From: Marinomonas agarivorans
GTDB taxonomy: Bacteria; Pseudomonadota; Gammaproteobacteria; Pseudomonadales; Marinomonadaceae
NCBI GenBank assembly: GCA_002173415.2
Contig: NHNK02000007.1
Span: 62,001-126,000 of the forward strand
Length of the DNA: 64,000 bases
Reading direction: 5' to 3'
Below are positions 46,948 through 56,742 of the stretch, one piece after another. Position numbers and translations under genes: made by a program. Positions within the stretch are counted from its first letter, which is position 1, and each line of letters opens with the position of its first letter. Under the pieces are notes generated by a model. That model did not search any database. It was not told where the DNA came from and saw only the letters and a program-made list of their open reading frames with translations.

Positions 46948-47754
46948 ATGAAACTACATACTGTGAAATTACATACTGTATTAGTCGCTTTGACCGTTCA
47001 AGGCGCAATGATTACCACACCTGCTATCGCAGAAACACCTGAAGAGCAAGGCTTAAAAGTCGCTCAAGCGGTAAAACAAAGTAACATTGGCTGGAAAGAC
47101 AGTGAAACCTCTTTAAAGTTGGTTCTACGTAATGCAGCCAATCAAGAAAGTACCCGTGAGGTGCGCTCTAAAACGCTTGAAGTAGAGGGTGATGGCGATA
47201 AGAGCCTAAGTATTTTTGATCACCCAAGAGATGTGAAAGGCACGGCATTCTTGAGCTTTTCACATACCACGACACCGGATGATCAATGGTTATATCTACC
47301 TGCTCTGAAGCGTGTAAAACGTATTGCTTCAAGAAATAAATCTGGCCCTTACATGGGCTCTGAGTTTTCGTATGAAGATTTAGCCTCATTTGAAGTAGAA
47401 AAATACACCTACAAATTATTAGGCGAAAAGCCTTGCCCTGCAGGAACCTGCTATGAACTTGAGCAGTACCCTACCGATAAGTACTCAGGTTATACCCGTT
47501 TAATCAGCTTGATTGATAAGGACGAATACCGTAACTGGCAAACTACTTTCTATGATCGTAAGAATTCTTTGTTAAAAACCTTAACAGTGGACAGTTTCAA
47601 GCAATATCAGGGGCAGTTCTGGCGCGCTGAAAAAATGACCATGGTCAATCACCAAACCAAGAAAAGTACCGATGTTATATTCGGCGAATATAAGTTTGGT
47701 GTCGGCTTAAAAGATTCTGATTTCAACAAAAACTCACTGAAGCGAGCAAAATAA
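46948..47754 (+). CDS. Outer-membrane lipoprotein-sorting family protein (LolA-like)
   Basis: A 268-residue exported protein with a signal peptide (1-27, ending TTPAIA before ETPEEQ). The fold is LolA/LolB-like (LRNAANQESTREVRSKTLEV, then FDHPRDVKGTAFLSF, YLPALKRVKRIASRNKSGPY and GSEFSYEDLA). Such proteins often follow MMPL-type transporters and likely shuttle a lipid or lipoprotein through the periplasm. The first codons carry an in-frame duplication (KLHTVKLHTV). It starts 3 bases after the RND stop. Confidence 0.9.
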   Translation: MKLHTVKLHTVLVALTVQGAMITTPAIAETPEEQGLKVAQAVKQSNIGWKDSETSLKLVLRNAANQESTREVRSKTLEVEGDGDKSLSIFDHPRDVKGTAFLSFSHTTTPDDQWLYLPALKRVKRIASRNKSGPYMGSEFSYEDLASFEVEKYTYKLLGEKPCPAGTCYELEQYPTDKYSGYTRLISLIDKDEYRNWQTTFYDRKNSLLKTLTVDSFKQYQGQFWRAEKMTMVNHQTKKSTDVIFGEYKFGVGLKDSDFNKNSLKRAK

Positions 47755-47755
47755 T

Positions 47756-49003
47756 ATGACGGATACTTTCACTTTCTTACCGAAACGAAAGCGTGTTGAT
47801 GTGCAAACCTTATTCACATGTTTATTGCCAATCGGGCTGCTTGCTTCACCTTTATCAGCAGAGACAACTTTTGAGCTGTCTGGGAAAGTGGAAGTAGAAG
47901 CAACCGTTTTTCAAGAAGAAGGTCAGTTCACAGGGCAAGACTACCAAGAAAATGGCTCATTCGCCGTTGAGCCAGAGTTCTATTGGGGCTGGAATGATGA
48001 TTATGACAGCATAACATTCAAACCTTTTGTTCGTGTTGATGCTCAAGATGAAGAACGATCTCATGTTGATATTCGAGAACTCCTATGGACTCATGTTACT
48101 GATGACTGGGAATTCCGTGTTGGTATCAGTAAGGTTTTTTGGGGTGTCACTGAGTTCAATCACCTAATCGATATTATCAACCAAAGTGATACGGTTGACT
48201 CATTCGATGGCGAAGAAAAACTAGGGCAACCCATGATTGTAGCTTCCAAGGTAACCGATATGGGTATTTTTGATGCCTATGTTTTACCTGGGTTTAGAGA
48301 GCGTACTTTCGCTGGTGAAGATGGACGTTTTCGTTCTGGCTTTGTGGTAAATACTGACAACGCCACTTACGAAGATGAAGACGAAGAACAACATATTGAC
48401 TTCGCTTTACGCTGGAGTCACTCTGTTGATGTGTTTGACTTTGGTCTTTATGGATTTCAAGGCACAGATCGTGCGCCTATTCTCCGTAGTGCCACAAAAA
48501 ATGGCACGACCGTTCTACAACCTCACTATCAGCAAATCACGCAATTTGGTCTTGATGCTCAAGCCACAATTGATAGTTGGTTGCTAAAACTGGAAGCCAT
48601 TGCCACTTCAAGTGACGATCAAGAAGACTACACCGCCTCACAAGCTGGGTTTGAATATACCTTTTATGGTATTGCCGACTCACTAGTCGACTTTGGTTTA
48701 TTACTGGAATATGGCTGGGATGAGCGCGGTGAAGAGGCATCATCAATCGCCCAAAATGACGTTTATCTGGGTGGCCGTTTTACCTTAAACGACACCAGTG
48801 ATACCGCCATTTTATTTGGTATGAGTTACGACAACGACCATCACAGCAAAACGGCTTTGCTAGAAGCCAGCCAACGTCTTAACGACTACTGGAGTGCGGC
48901 TCTAGATGCTTCAATTATTATCGCCGAAGACTCACAAGATAGCTTCTTAACCAGTTTGGATAAGGATGATCGTATTAGCCTAACGCTAGAACGTTTCTTT
49001 TAA
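47756..49003 (+). CDS. Outer-membrane beta-barrel protein
   Basis: A 415-residue exported protein with a signal peptide (about 1-36, ending ASPLSA). It has alternating beta strands with acidic turns and a C-terminal aromatic (RISLTLERFF) typical of BAM-inserted barrels. Third gene of the TetR-controlled operon, directly after the LolA-like gene. No recognised porin subfamily; it resembles DUF1302-like barrels that accompany RND/LolA pairs. It probably is the exit or docking part of the lipid path. Confidence 0.8.
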   Translation: MTDTFTFLPKRKRVDVQTLFTCLLPIGLLASPLSAETTFELSGKVEVEATVFQEEGQFTGQDYQENGSFAVEPEFYWGWNDDYDSITFKPFVRVDAQDEERSHVDIRELLWTHVTDDWEFRVGISKVFWGVTEFNHLIDIINQSDTVDSFDGEEKLGQPMIVASKVTDMGIFDAYVLPGFRERTFAGEDGRFRSGFVVNTDNATYEDEDEEQHIDFALRWSHSVDVFDFGLYGFQGTDRAPILRSATKNGTTVLQPHYQQITQFGLDAQATIDSWLLKLEAIATSSDDQEDYTASQAGFEYTFYGIADSLVDFGLLLEYGWDERGEEASSIAQNDVYLGGRFTLNDTSDTAILFGMSYDNDHHSKTALLEASQRLNDYWSAALDASIIIAEDSQDSFLTSLDKDDRISLTLERFF

Positions 49004-49094
49004 CGAACCTTTTTAAGAAGTGTGGCTTTTATACAAGGTTTCTTAAAAACGACCTAATCTTCCTTGGAAGAACCTAATTGCCACTTTAGTGTTG

Positions 49095-49128
49095 AAAACC
49101 ACAACTGAATTGTTGTGGTTTTTTTTAT
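49095..49128 (+). terminator. Terminator of the RND operon
   Basis: AAAACCACAAC-TGAATT-GTTGTGGTTTTTTTT, an 11-bp perfect stem followed by a T-run, 92 bases after the barrel gene. The rest of the 309-base gap to the next gene shows no gene. Confidence 0.9.
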
Positions 49129-49312
49129 ATTTTCTTCAATGACTTGGCATAAAAAGCCAGTATTTCCGCGGCCTGCCATCATCTTAAACTAAATAATTAC
49201 AAAACATTGCAATAGTGTATATGACTGTTACTAGAGTGCTACCTATATTAGAGGAGCGTATTACGAATACGTGAATACATATATAAAACAGATACATAAG
49301 GAACATAGAGCA

Positions 49313-49747
49313 ATGAAAAAAGTTAAATTATTTGCTATCGCAGCAGTCGCTTCTCTTCCAATGCTAGCACAAGCTAACCCTGGTTGTGGTTTTGGTTCTA
49401 GCTTGTTTGAAGGCGAAGAAGGTACGCTGTACCACGTTATCGCTGCAACAACAAACGGTACATCTGGTAACCAAACATTTGGTATGACATCAGGTACTTT
49501 AGGTTGCGACACTTCTAAGCCTATCGTTGCTGCTGCTCTATTCGTTAATGACAATATGGACGAAGTAGCAGAAAACATCGCCAATGGCGAAGGTGAAGCT
49601 TTACTAACACTAGCTACTTTACTAGAAGTTGAAGCAACTGATGAGTTTGCTGTACTTGCTCAACAAAACTTCGACCAAATCTTCACTTCTGAAGACGTTA
49701 CTGCTGAAGAAGTCATTGTTAACCTAAACCAAGTTGTACAAGGTTAA
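49313..49747 (+). CDS. DUF3015 family exported protein
   Basis: A 144-residue protein with a signal peptide (MKKVKLFAIAAVASLPMLAQA, cut before NPGCGFGSSLFEG). The two Cys in NPGCGFGS and GTLGCDTS match the DUF3015 pattern and may form a disulphide. The function of the family is unknown. ATG 49313 follows AAGGAACATAG; the frame can be extended to 49271 but without a ribosome site. It is usually found next to a DUF4105 gene, as here. Confidence 0.9.
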   Translation: MKKVKLFAIAAVASLPMLAQANPGCGFGSSLFEGEEGTLYHVIAATTNGTSGNQTFGMTSGTLGCDTSKPIVAAALFVNDNMDEVAENIANGEGEALLTLATLLEVEATDEFAVLAQQNFDQIFTSEDVTAEEVIVNLNQVVQG

Positions 49748-49757
49748 TAATTGCGTC

Positions 49758-49791
49758 AGTAAGAAATCTGCTTGCTAGCAGATTTCTTACT
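49758..49791 (+). terminator. Strong 14-bp hairpin between DUF3015 and DUF4105 genes
   Basis: AGTAAGAAATCTGC pairs perfectly with GCAGATTTCTTACT around a 6-base loop. No U-run follows, so it could be an attenuator that lowers expression of the second gene relative to the first, or an mRNA stabiliser. Confidence 0.55.
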
Positions 49792-49826
49792 ATGCTTTCC
49801 CACTCCTCTAATCATTTTTATTTTTT

Positions 49827-51710
49827 ATGCCTGTCATTCGCTTAATTGTTGTCTTTGCGATCATGATGATCGCCCATTATTCTCATGCACAGACAAATAC
49901 GACAACCCTTTTTTCGACCTACCCAGCCTTACAAGAGCTACAATATCATCCCCGTTGGTTGAAACTTGTTCACTATAAAGGTACTGGTAAGCAACAGGAA
50001 AGCCTTGTCGATGATGAACAGTTTTTCTTGGCACCAACAGGTAAAACATCAGCGCAAGATGAATTACTAGCAACATTGTCTTTTGCCTTGCAACAAACAG
50101 AACAAGGCCAACGAAGTCGTTGTCGATTTCCTGCTCGCATTAAATTTCTCGAACAAAACTTAAATATTTCTCTGAAAAAAAGTAGCGATGTGTGTCCAGA
50201 GTTTGAGACTTGGCGGGCAGATAATAACGTTGACACAGCTTGGCTCATTTTTCCATCCGCTTATCTGAACAGCCCATCGTCGATGTTTGGCCATACATTA
50301 TTAAGATTGGATAAAGAATCGAAATCCAACAATAGAGGCACAGCATTAACGGCAAATGCAGTGAATTATGCCGCCAATGTTGATGAGCAAGAAAATGGTT
50401 TTTTATACGCCTTTAAAGGGTTATTTGGTGGTTACCTCGGCTATTTTTCAATGATGCCGTATTACAAGAAAGTGAAAGAATACAGCCGCATCGAAAACCG
50501 CGATATCTGGGAATACAAACTCAACCTGAACGCCGAGGAAATGGAGTGGCTACTGCTTCACCTCTGGGAACTGGATCAAATTCGTTTTGACTATTATTTC
50601 ACTACTCAAAACTGTTCATATCAGCTATTGGCGTTACTGGATGTGGTACGACCAGACGGCAACCTAACCAATCACTTTGAGCTGATTGCCATTCCCATTG
50701 ATACAATTCGAGAGTTGAAGCAACACAATTGGATCGAACGGGCTGTTTTTCGCCCATCAAAAGCAACAGAGTTTTACGACTCTGTGAACGCTCTCCCCCA
50801 TGAGCAACAAGATCATGTTGCCTCGGTTAAATCGAAAAGTATTGCGGACTTTATCACGTCAATAGATCACTATGACTTGCAGACACAAATCGATATTACC
50901 AACGCTTCTTACAAACTACTGAGATTGGATAAAGGCACAAAAAAAGCCCGACGCAAAGCGTTAACATTACTGAGATACCGCAGTCGTTTAGGAAAAGGTC
51001 AAACAGATATTACGCTCCCTGTAGGCAGAATAAAGCCAGAAGATGGTCACGAAGGATCACGTTTTACCGTTGGAACCATTGCCAATGAAGAGACAGCAGG
51101 AGCGCTTCTGGATTACAAGATTACTTATCATGGCTTAGACGATCCGGTCAGTGGTTATGCTGAAGGCGCCCATATTAATTTTCTGCATGCTCAAGCCACT
51201 GTGTTTGATGACACAGTAAAGCTGCAACGCTTTGACGTATTAGACATTCGGTCTCTAGCAGCTTCCGATCAGTTTATTGACCGTCTAGCATGGCAAGTCA
51301 AAACCGGCTGGGAAAGGAAAGTGTTTAATCAGCAAGAACAGGTTTTAGTTGCACAATTACAAGCACAATTTGGCAAAGTCTACAAACTCGGTAAATTTAA
51401 TTGGTATGCCTTACTGGGTGGCCATGTAGAACATTCGGATCGCTATACGAACCCTTATCAAGCCGGCCCAAATGTCAGCACAGGGTTATTCCACCAAGGC
51501 AATCATTATGTAACAGAAGTGGCCTTCAAAGCCTTTTACTACCCTGATGAAGACAGTACTCGCCAGCACTGGTATTGGAATAACACATGGAGTTACGCCC
51601 GTAATGCCAGTTTCGGTATTGAGCTCAATAGCACAAACTATTCGGATACAAGTAATCAAAAAAATGAGGCATATAACTCGCTAACCCTAAAGACGGCTTT
51701 CTTCTTTTAG
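49827..51710 (+). CDS. DUF4105 (Lnb N-terminal) periplasmic protein
   Basis: A 627-residue exported protein with a signal peptide (1-21, ending AHYSHA). The DUF4105/Lnb_N domain lies at about 120-300 and includes WLIFPSAYLNSPSSMFGHTL, GLFGGYLGYFSMMPYYKKV and FDYYFTTQNCSYQLLALLD. This is a Cys/His-containing papain-like fold. The rest is beta rich. Its biochemical role in bacteria is unknown. It follows the DUF3015 gene after 79 bases. Confidence 0.9.
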   Translation: MPVIRLIVVFAIMMIAHYSHAQTNTTTLFSTYPALQELQYHPRWLKLVHYKGTGKQQESLVDDEQFFLAPTGKTSAQDELLATLSFALQQTEQGQRSRCRFPARIKFLEQNLNISLKKSSDVCPEFETWRADNNVDTAWLIFPSAYLNSPSSMFGHTLLRLDKESKSNNRGTALTANAVNYAANVDEQENGFLYAFKGLFGGYLGYFSMMPYYKKVKEYSRIENRDIWEYKLNLNAEEMEWLLLHLWELDQIRFDYYFTTQNCSYQLLALLDVVRPDGNLTNHFELIAIPIDTIRELKQHNWIERAVFRPSKATEFYDSVNALPHEQQDHVASVKSKSIADFITSIDHYDLQTQIDITNASYKLLRLDKGTKKARRKALTLLRYRSRLGKGQTDITLPVGRIKPEDGHEGSRFTVGTIANEETAGALLDYKITYHGLDDPVSGYAEGAHINFLHAQATVFDDTVKLQRFDVLDIRSLAASDQFIDRLAWQVKTGWERKVFNQQEQVLVAQLQAQFGKVYKLGKFNWYALLGGHVEHSDRYTNPYQAGPNVSTGLFHQGNHYVTEVAFKAFYYPDEDSTRQHWYWNNTWSYARNASFGIELNSTNYSDTSNQKNEAYNSLTLKTAFFF

Positions 51711-51862
51711 TTACGACTTTTTGAAAGTATTCAAAATACAAACGTCTTTGATAAGCAGTTCTAATGAGCCAGTAAAAATAAACTGCTGGAACAAGGCTTC
51801 CTTCGCATGATAGGTTAGTATGTAGTGGTCTACGCTAGCATTCAATCGAGGAAGTCTCTCTT

Positions 51863-52546
51863 ATGTCTTACGTCATTCCCACACCGTTCCCTACGGTTGT
51901 TCCCATTATTGATTCCAACGATACCTTCCCTGTCAGACGAGTATATTGCATTGGCCGTAACTACGCAGATCATGCCATTGAAATGGGCCATGATCCTGAG
52001 AAAGAACCCCCTTTCTTTTTTCAAAAGAACCCTGACAATATCAACCCCACTGGCAACTTTCCCTACCCATCACAAAGTCAAGATGTCCACTACGAAGTCG
52101 AGTTAGTGGTCGCACTTAAAAGTGGTGGTGTGGATATTAGCCCAGACAAAGCAATGGAACATATTTATGGCTACGCCATTGGTCTAGATATGACGCGTCG
52201 CGATTTGCAAGCACACATGAAAAAAATGGGGCGTCCTTGGGAAATAGGCAAAGCGTTTGAACAATCCGCGCCTATCGGCCCGCTTCATCCAGTAGAAACC
52301 GTCGGCAACTTATCAAGCGGGTCAATTGCTTTGACAGTAAACGGAGAGCCAAAACAACAAGGCGATTTGAACCAAATGATCTGGAAAATCCCAGAAATGA
52401 TTGCTTACCTCTCTCAATATTATGAATTGGCCGCAGGCGATTTAATTATGACAGGCACACCCGCAGGGGTTGGCAGCATACACGTTGGCGACGTCATGTT
52501 TGCGACAATTGAAGGGCTCGGCACTCTTGAAGTACAGGTTATCTAA
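51863..52546 (+). CDS. Fumarylacetoacetate hydrolase family protein
   Basis: A 227-residue protein. Signatures are VYCIGRNYADHAIEMG, the metal-site VHYEVELVVALKSGG, YAIGLDMTRRDLQ and IMTGTPAGVGSIHVGD. This clade hydrolyses fumarylpyruvate or acts as an acylpyruvase/oxaloacetate decarboxylase. ATG 51863 follows GAGGAAG. Not in a clear operon with catabolic genes, so the substrate is uncertain. Confidence 0.9.
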   Translation: MSYVIPTPFPTVVPIIDSNDTFPVRRVYCIGRNYADHAIEMGHDPEKEPPFFFQKNPDNINPTGNFPYPSQSQDVHYEVELVVALKSGGVDISPDKAMEHIYGYAIGLDMTRRDLQAHMKKMGRPWEIGKAFEQSAPIGPLHPVETVGNLSSGSIALTVNGEPKQQGDLNQMIWKIPEMIAYLSQYYELAAGDLIMTGTPAGVGSIHVGDVMFATIEGLGTLEVQVI

Positions 52547-52667
52547 CCCCAGAAAGTTAAACGTTATCTAAAGCTCTCTTGCTCTAATACTAACATCCAA
52601 CAATCAAACAAAGGTTGCAGCAAAGATAGCGATAAAAGTAGCACCAAAAATGACAACAGAGGCAACA

Positions 52668-53678
52668 ATGATAGATTTTAGAAGTGATACCGTAACTAGA
52701 CCTACTCAACAAATGCGTCAAACTATGGCAGAAGCGCCCGTCGGTGACGACGTTTACGGCGATGACCCAACCGTTAACCAACTGCAAGCATTCGCCGCCG
52801 ACACCCTAGGTTTTGAAGCCGCTTTATTTACCTCGTCAGGCACCCAAGCAAACTTACTGGCGATCCTTTCTCACTGTGAACGTGGTGATGAGTACATTTG
52901 TGGCCAACAAGCTCATAATTACAAATACGAAGCAGGTGGTGCGGCAGTATTAGGGAGCGTACAACCTCAACCTCTCACCAATCAGGCCGATGGCACCATT
53001 GCACTTGCCGACATTAACGCCGCCATCAAGCAGGACGATTTCCACTTTGCTAAAACTCGATTAATTTCATTAGAAAATACCATCGGCGGCAAAGTGCTCC
53101 CACTTTCCTATCAAGCAGAAGTACGAAAATTAGCGAATGAACGCCAATTAGCCCTGCATCTTGATGGTGCCAGAGTGTTCCATGCGGCTACAAAACAAGC
53201 GGTTCCCGTACAAGAAATCACTCAGCATTATGATTCGGTTAGTATTTGTTTATCCAAAGGTTTAGGTGCCCCTGTAGGCTCATTGCTACTGGGTAGCAAG
53301 GAACTCATAAAAAAAGCCACTCGCCTGCGGAAAATGCTAGGTGGTGGTATGAGGCAAGCGGGCATACTCGCGGCAGCAGGCAAAATTGCGTTTGAGCAAA
53401 TGCCCTTGCGACTCGAAGAAGATCACCAAAATGCCGCCTTATTGGCGCAAGCATTAAAAGCACTGCCGCAACTGGATGTGACCGAGCCACAAACCAATAT
53501 CGTCTACGCCAAATGCCTGCTCAATAAGCAAAACGATTTACGGGATTATTTATTGGAGCAAGGTATTCTTATCAGTGCTGGTGACCCTATTCGATTTGTT
53601 ACTCACCTTGATATTAAACAAGAAGACATCATCACATTAACGAATCATATCAAGAGCTTTTATCAAAAATATGAGTAA
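52668..53678 (+). CDS. ltaE: Low-specificity L-threonine aldolase
   Basis: A 336-residue PLP enzyme that cleaves threonine and allo-threonine to glycine and acetaldehyde. ATG 52668 ([13 protein letters not shown]) follows GAGG; an in-frame ATG at 52650 would only add MTTEAT. Conserved parts include [29 protein letters not shown] and the PLP Lys in [16 protein letters not shown]. Full length for the family. Confidence 0.96.
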   Translation: MIDFRSDTVTRPTQQMRQTMAEAPVGDDVYGDDPTVNQLQAFAADTLGFEAALFTSSGTQANLLAILSHCERGDEYICGQQAHNYKYEAGGAAVLGSVQPQPLTNQADGTIALADINAAIKQDDFHFAKTRLISLENTIGGKVLPLSYQAEVRKLANERQLALHLDGARVFHAATKQAVPVQEITQHYDSVSICLSKGLGAPVGSLLLGSKELIKKATRLRKMLGGGMRQAGILAAAGKIAFEQMPLRLEEDHQNAALLAQALKALPQLDVTEPQTNIVYAKCLLNKQNDLRDYLLEQGILISAGDPIRFVTHLDIKQEDIITLTNHIKSFYQKYE

Positions 53679-53710
53679 GTTGATACTCAAAAACCAGTCT
53701 CAAACAAATA

Positions 53711-53732
53711 GAGGCGATCGCAATATCGCCTC
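53711..53732. repeat. Hairpin after ltaE
   Basis: GAGGCGAT-CGCAAT-ATCGCCTC, an 8-bp stem without T-run, 33 bases after the ltaE stop and upstream of the terminator at 53780. Confidence 0.5.
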
Positions 53733-53779
53733 ACAGTAAACATTTTTCAAATCAATACCCTACAAATCGAAACAAATTT

Positions 53780-53806
53780 AAACCGCTTTATGTAAGCGGT
53801 TTTATT
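53780..53806 (+). terminator. Terminator of ltaE
   Basis: AAACCGCTT-TATGT-AAGCGGTTTTATT, a 9-bp stem with a short T-run. The rest of the 367-base gap to the next gene shows no gene. Confidence 0.75.
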
Positions 53807-54045
53807 GCATGTTTTTGTCTCATCAACTAAACCTCCTTATCTAACATGAGGTATTAGGTTGTCGGTTTTAGCAATTCATGAGAACAGTATATCGTTGCCA
53901 CGATACCCCCTCACTTTGCACTCAAAAAAACGCTCAGCCACCTCACCTAAACGGCGTTAAATAACGCTAAAAATGAAGCACAACACGATTGATCATGGTC
54001 ATGCTCGTGGCAGTTGGTAGAGCAAGCGGCCATAAGGGGAATAGC

Positions 54046-55713
54046 ATGAACACATTAACAGCAATAAAAACAAGTAAGGCTGACATTAAAATAAGCAATA
54101 CAAAAATAAAAGGAGCACTGTTACTTACCCTGTGCATTGCAGCACCAGCATGGAGCCACGGCCTAATCGAAAACCCGGCCTCCCGTAACCAATTCTGCGG
54201 TGTAATTACCAAACCAGATCAAGCCGCTAATGGCACAGGGCAATACTTGGTTTGTAATGATGCCTTTGTAAATGACCAAGAAGGCGGTTACAGCTTTATG
54301 AGTGTCTTAACCCATGCTCAAGGACGTAAACAAGTCACACCACTACCCGATAATGTTTGTGGTTTTGATTCTGAAGTTTGGGATGGTGGTGCAACGCCAT
54401 GGGACAGCGCCATCGATTGGCCCACCAACACCATGCAATCCGGTCGTAATGAAATTACATGGAACATCAGTTGGGGGCCGCACTTTGATGACACCGAAGA
54501 GTTTGTCTACTGGATTACCAAAGAAGAGTTTGTCTTTGACCCTGATACGCCATTAGCATGGTCAGATTTTGAAGCCACACCTTTTTGCGATCTTACCTAT
54601 GACGACAGCCAACCCAACGCCAACCCAGATGTAATGGCAGACAAACCCGCCAACAAATTCTATACCTACTGCACCATTCCAGAACGAACTGGCCGCCATG
54701 TTATCTATGGCGAATGGGGACGTAACTTTTTTACCTACGAGCGATTCCATGGCTGTATCGATGCCGTATTTACCGATGATAATGCCGACTTAATTGATGC
54801 GAAAATTGTGGCAACACCAGATAACACAACCCTAATTGGCGCTGGTGCCATCACTCTGGACGCAACATCGTCACTAGGAGACAACCTGACTTATGAATGG
54901 AGCCTAAATGCCAGTGATGACAGCGTATACGCCCTAAGCTCAACCACTGACCCTATTGTGCAACTTGCGTATGCCAACCCATTAAATGCGGATGAAGTGA
55001 CTGTTTTGCTGTCCGTAACCAATAACAATGGAACGGATGTAGCAACCTACCAGTTTGAACATCTACCCACAGCAAACAGCACATGGAAACTTGCCGGCCC
55101 ACTAACTCCCAGTGCTCTAACCCTTGCGGAGAACGATGCCGTCAGCCTTAGGGTGGTAGACAGTGCAGGGCAAGACAATTATATCCCAGCACAGCCATTG
55201 CTTATCACCAATGCGAATAATGCCGCTAATGTCTGGCCCTACGAATTGGCGCAGGAAGTAAACAGTGACAGTAGCAACAACGTCGCCATTGGTATTCTTA
55301 ACCCAGATGGTGATATCGTGCCGGCACAAACCGCCACATCCAACAATATTTATACACGGGTCAGCGCTAATATTGCTGGTGTGTATTTGAATATCACCAA
55401 TAGCCAAACCAACCAGTGCGAGTTTATCGTTACCAACAGTTGGGAGACAGGTTATGTCGCCACCATTCGCATAAATAACCCGAGCGATACCGCCATTAAC
55501 GGTTGGCAAGTCAATTGGCATTTGACGAACAGTCAAATAACAGATTGGTGGAACGCTAACCTCACAACCGGCACACAGAACTCCGCTTCGAACCTCGTTT
55601 GGAATAGTAACATTGCACCAAACAGCTACGTAGAATTTGGTTTTAGTGCAAGTAAAGCCGATGGCGCGATCATTGAGACACCCGTCATTTTTGGTTCAGT
55701 ATGTACACAGTGA
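54046..55713 (+). CDS. Chitin/cellulose-active lytic polysaccharide mono-oxygenase (AA10) with CBM
   Basis: A 555-residue secreted enzyme. The signal peptide ends APAWS, so the mature protein begins HGLIENPASRNQFCG and its N-terminal His is the first copper ligand. The second His is in ISWGPHFDDTEEF. The AA10 domain spans about 36-250. A PKD-like domain follows (NTTLIGAGAITLDATSSLG), then a less clear linker domain, and a C-terminal cellulose/chitin-binding module of CBM2 type (NSWETGYVATIRINN, NGWQVNWHL). ATG 54046 follows AAGGGGA; the frame upstream to 53989 lacks a ribosome site. Marine bacteria use such enzymes on chitin. Confidence 0.92.
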   Translation: MNTLTAIKTSKADIKISNTKIKGALLLTLCIAAPAWSHGLIENPASRNQFCGVITKPDQAANGTGQYLVCNDAFVNDQEGGYSFMSVLTHAQGRKQVTPLPDNVCGFDSEVWDGGATPWDSAIDWPTNTMQSGRNEITWNISWGPHFDDTEEFVYWITKEEFVFDPDTPLAWSDFEATPFCDLTYDDSQPNANPDVMADKPANKFYTYCTIPERTGRHVIYGEWGRNFFTYERFHGCIDAVFTDDNADLIDAKIVATPDNTTLIGAGAITLDATSSLGDNLTYEWSLNASDDSVYALSSTTDPIVQLAYANPLNADEVTVLLSVTNNNGTDVATYQFEHLPTANSTWKLAGPLTPSALTLAENDAVSLRVVDSAGQDNYIPAQPLLITNANNAANVWPYELAQEVNSDSSNNVAIGILNPDGDIVPAQTATSNNIYTRVSANIAGVYLNITNSQTNQCEFIVTNSWETGYVATIRINNPSDTAINGWQVNWHLTNSQITDWWNANLTTGTQNSASNLVWNSNIAPNSYVEFGFSASKADGAIIETPVIFGSVCTQ

Positions 55714-55724
55714 CATGGGGCCAA

Positions 55725-55756
55725 GCCACGCCTTCTGCTTGTGTCGAAGGCGTGGC
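55725..55756. terminator. Hairpin between convergent genes
   Basis: GCCACGCCTTC-TGCTTGTGTC-GAAGGCGTGGC, an 11-bp perfect stem 12 bases after the mono-oxygenase stop and 60 bases from the tail-collar stop. It is GC-rich and can serve both directions, though U-runs are weak. Confidence 0.6.
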
Positions 55757-55817
55757 GCTTGCCTACTTTTTAGCGCCGTTCATCTCTGCTGTGGCTCAAT
55801 CCGTTAAGCATGCACAC

Positions 55818-56585
55818 CTAGTACTTGATATAAGCCATTAGCGCGATATTGCGGGGGCGGGTTTCTCCTTTGGAATCATATGGATTGCTGGTGTTACCAT
55901 GTGTTGCATTAGTACTAGTTGAATCTGCTAATGCATAGTAACTGTAATAGTTAGAAGGGTAGCCATCTGACTTCGAAGCAATTACGGCATTTTCACTTAC
56001 ATAGCCTGCTGATGAGTCAGTAGAGCCTATTCCTAGCACTTTATGTCGGTGATCTCCCGTACTCTCAGATTGAACACTACCGAAAGCACGCTCATTATCC
56101 ACACCTCGACCATCATCCCAACCACGGATAAATTCACCGCGCAGGTCTGGTACATTAAAGGTGGTTGAGCCATCTCCTTCGCCATAAAGTGTGCCAATTT
56201 TGGCAAATAAGTCGGCATAGTCTAAACGTGAAACTTCCGCTCCATTGGCCTTAATAAAACCTGCTGGGGCGGCCTGTGTGGCAAACCAATGAACAGACCC
56301 TGTCAGATCTAAATCACTTTTGAATAACACACTATCAGGCAAGCGTTCTAACGGTACTTTACCCGCATTTAAATTATTGGCGTCCCGATAAAACTCCAAC
56401 GCGTGCTGCAACTGGTCGCGTTTCTCATAACTCGGCTCTACACCAACAGAACGAATCAAATTAATTAACTCATCATACAGGGTATTCATATGCTCAGCCG
56501 AGGCGATACTTGGCATAACGCCAGTAATTGGGTCGCCATCGGTAAATTTGCCATTGTGTAAATCGTCACTATTTGGGTAATCCAT
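55818..56585 (-). CDS. Phage tail collar domain protein, copy 2
   Basis: A 255-residue protein. An N-terminal segment (MDYPNSDDLHNGKFTDGD) is followed by a helical linker and the tail-collar domain: APAGFIKANGAEVSRLDYAD, GEGDGSTTFNVPDLRGEF and a closing RPRNIALMAYIKY. It is a paralogue of the gene at 56842, nearly identical in the collar core but different in the segment between VDNERAFG and the end. Collar domains form the receptor-binding ends of phage or tailocin fibres. No other structural phage genes are nearby. Confidence 0.88.
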   Translation of the reverse strand: MDYPNSDDLHNGKFTDGDPITGVMPSIASAEHMNTLYDELINLIRSVGVEPSYEKRDQLQHALEFYRDANNLNAGKVPLERLPDSVLFKSDLDLTGSVHWFATQAAPAGFIKANGAEVSRLDYADLFAKIGTLYGEGDGSTTFNVPDLRGEFIRGWDDGRGVDNERAFGSVQSESTGDHRHKVLGIGSTDSSAGYVSENAVIASKSDGYPSNYYSYYALADSTSTNATHGNTSNPYDSKGETRPRNIALMAYIKY

Positions 56586-56651
56586 CTTGTTCTCCTTTCT
56601 ATGCTTTTGATTAACCTTGCCATACGTTAACCAACGAGCAATAAGAAAGGT

Positions 56652-56684
56652 AGACCGACCTATGTCGGTGCTAAATTGACAAAA
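56652..56684. repeat. 33-bp direct repeat, copy upstream of collar gene 2
   Basis: AGACCGACCTATGTCGGTGC begins a 33-base sequence found again at 57697-57729. It contains the hairpin CCGAC-CTAT-GTCGG. It lies 67-99 bases upstream of the collar start. Confidence 0.9.
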
Positions 56685-56742
56685 TGTGTTTTTTTACTGT
56701 TGAGATTGAACAAAAACAGACAGCCAATAGCCCAGTTTCGTA

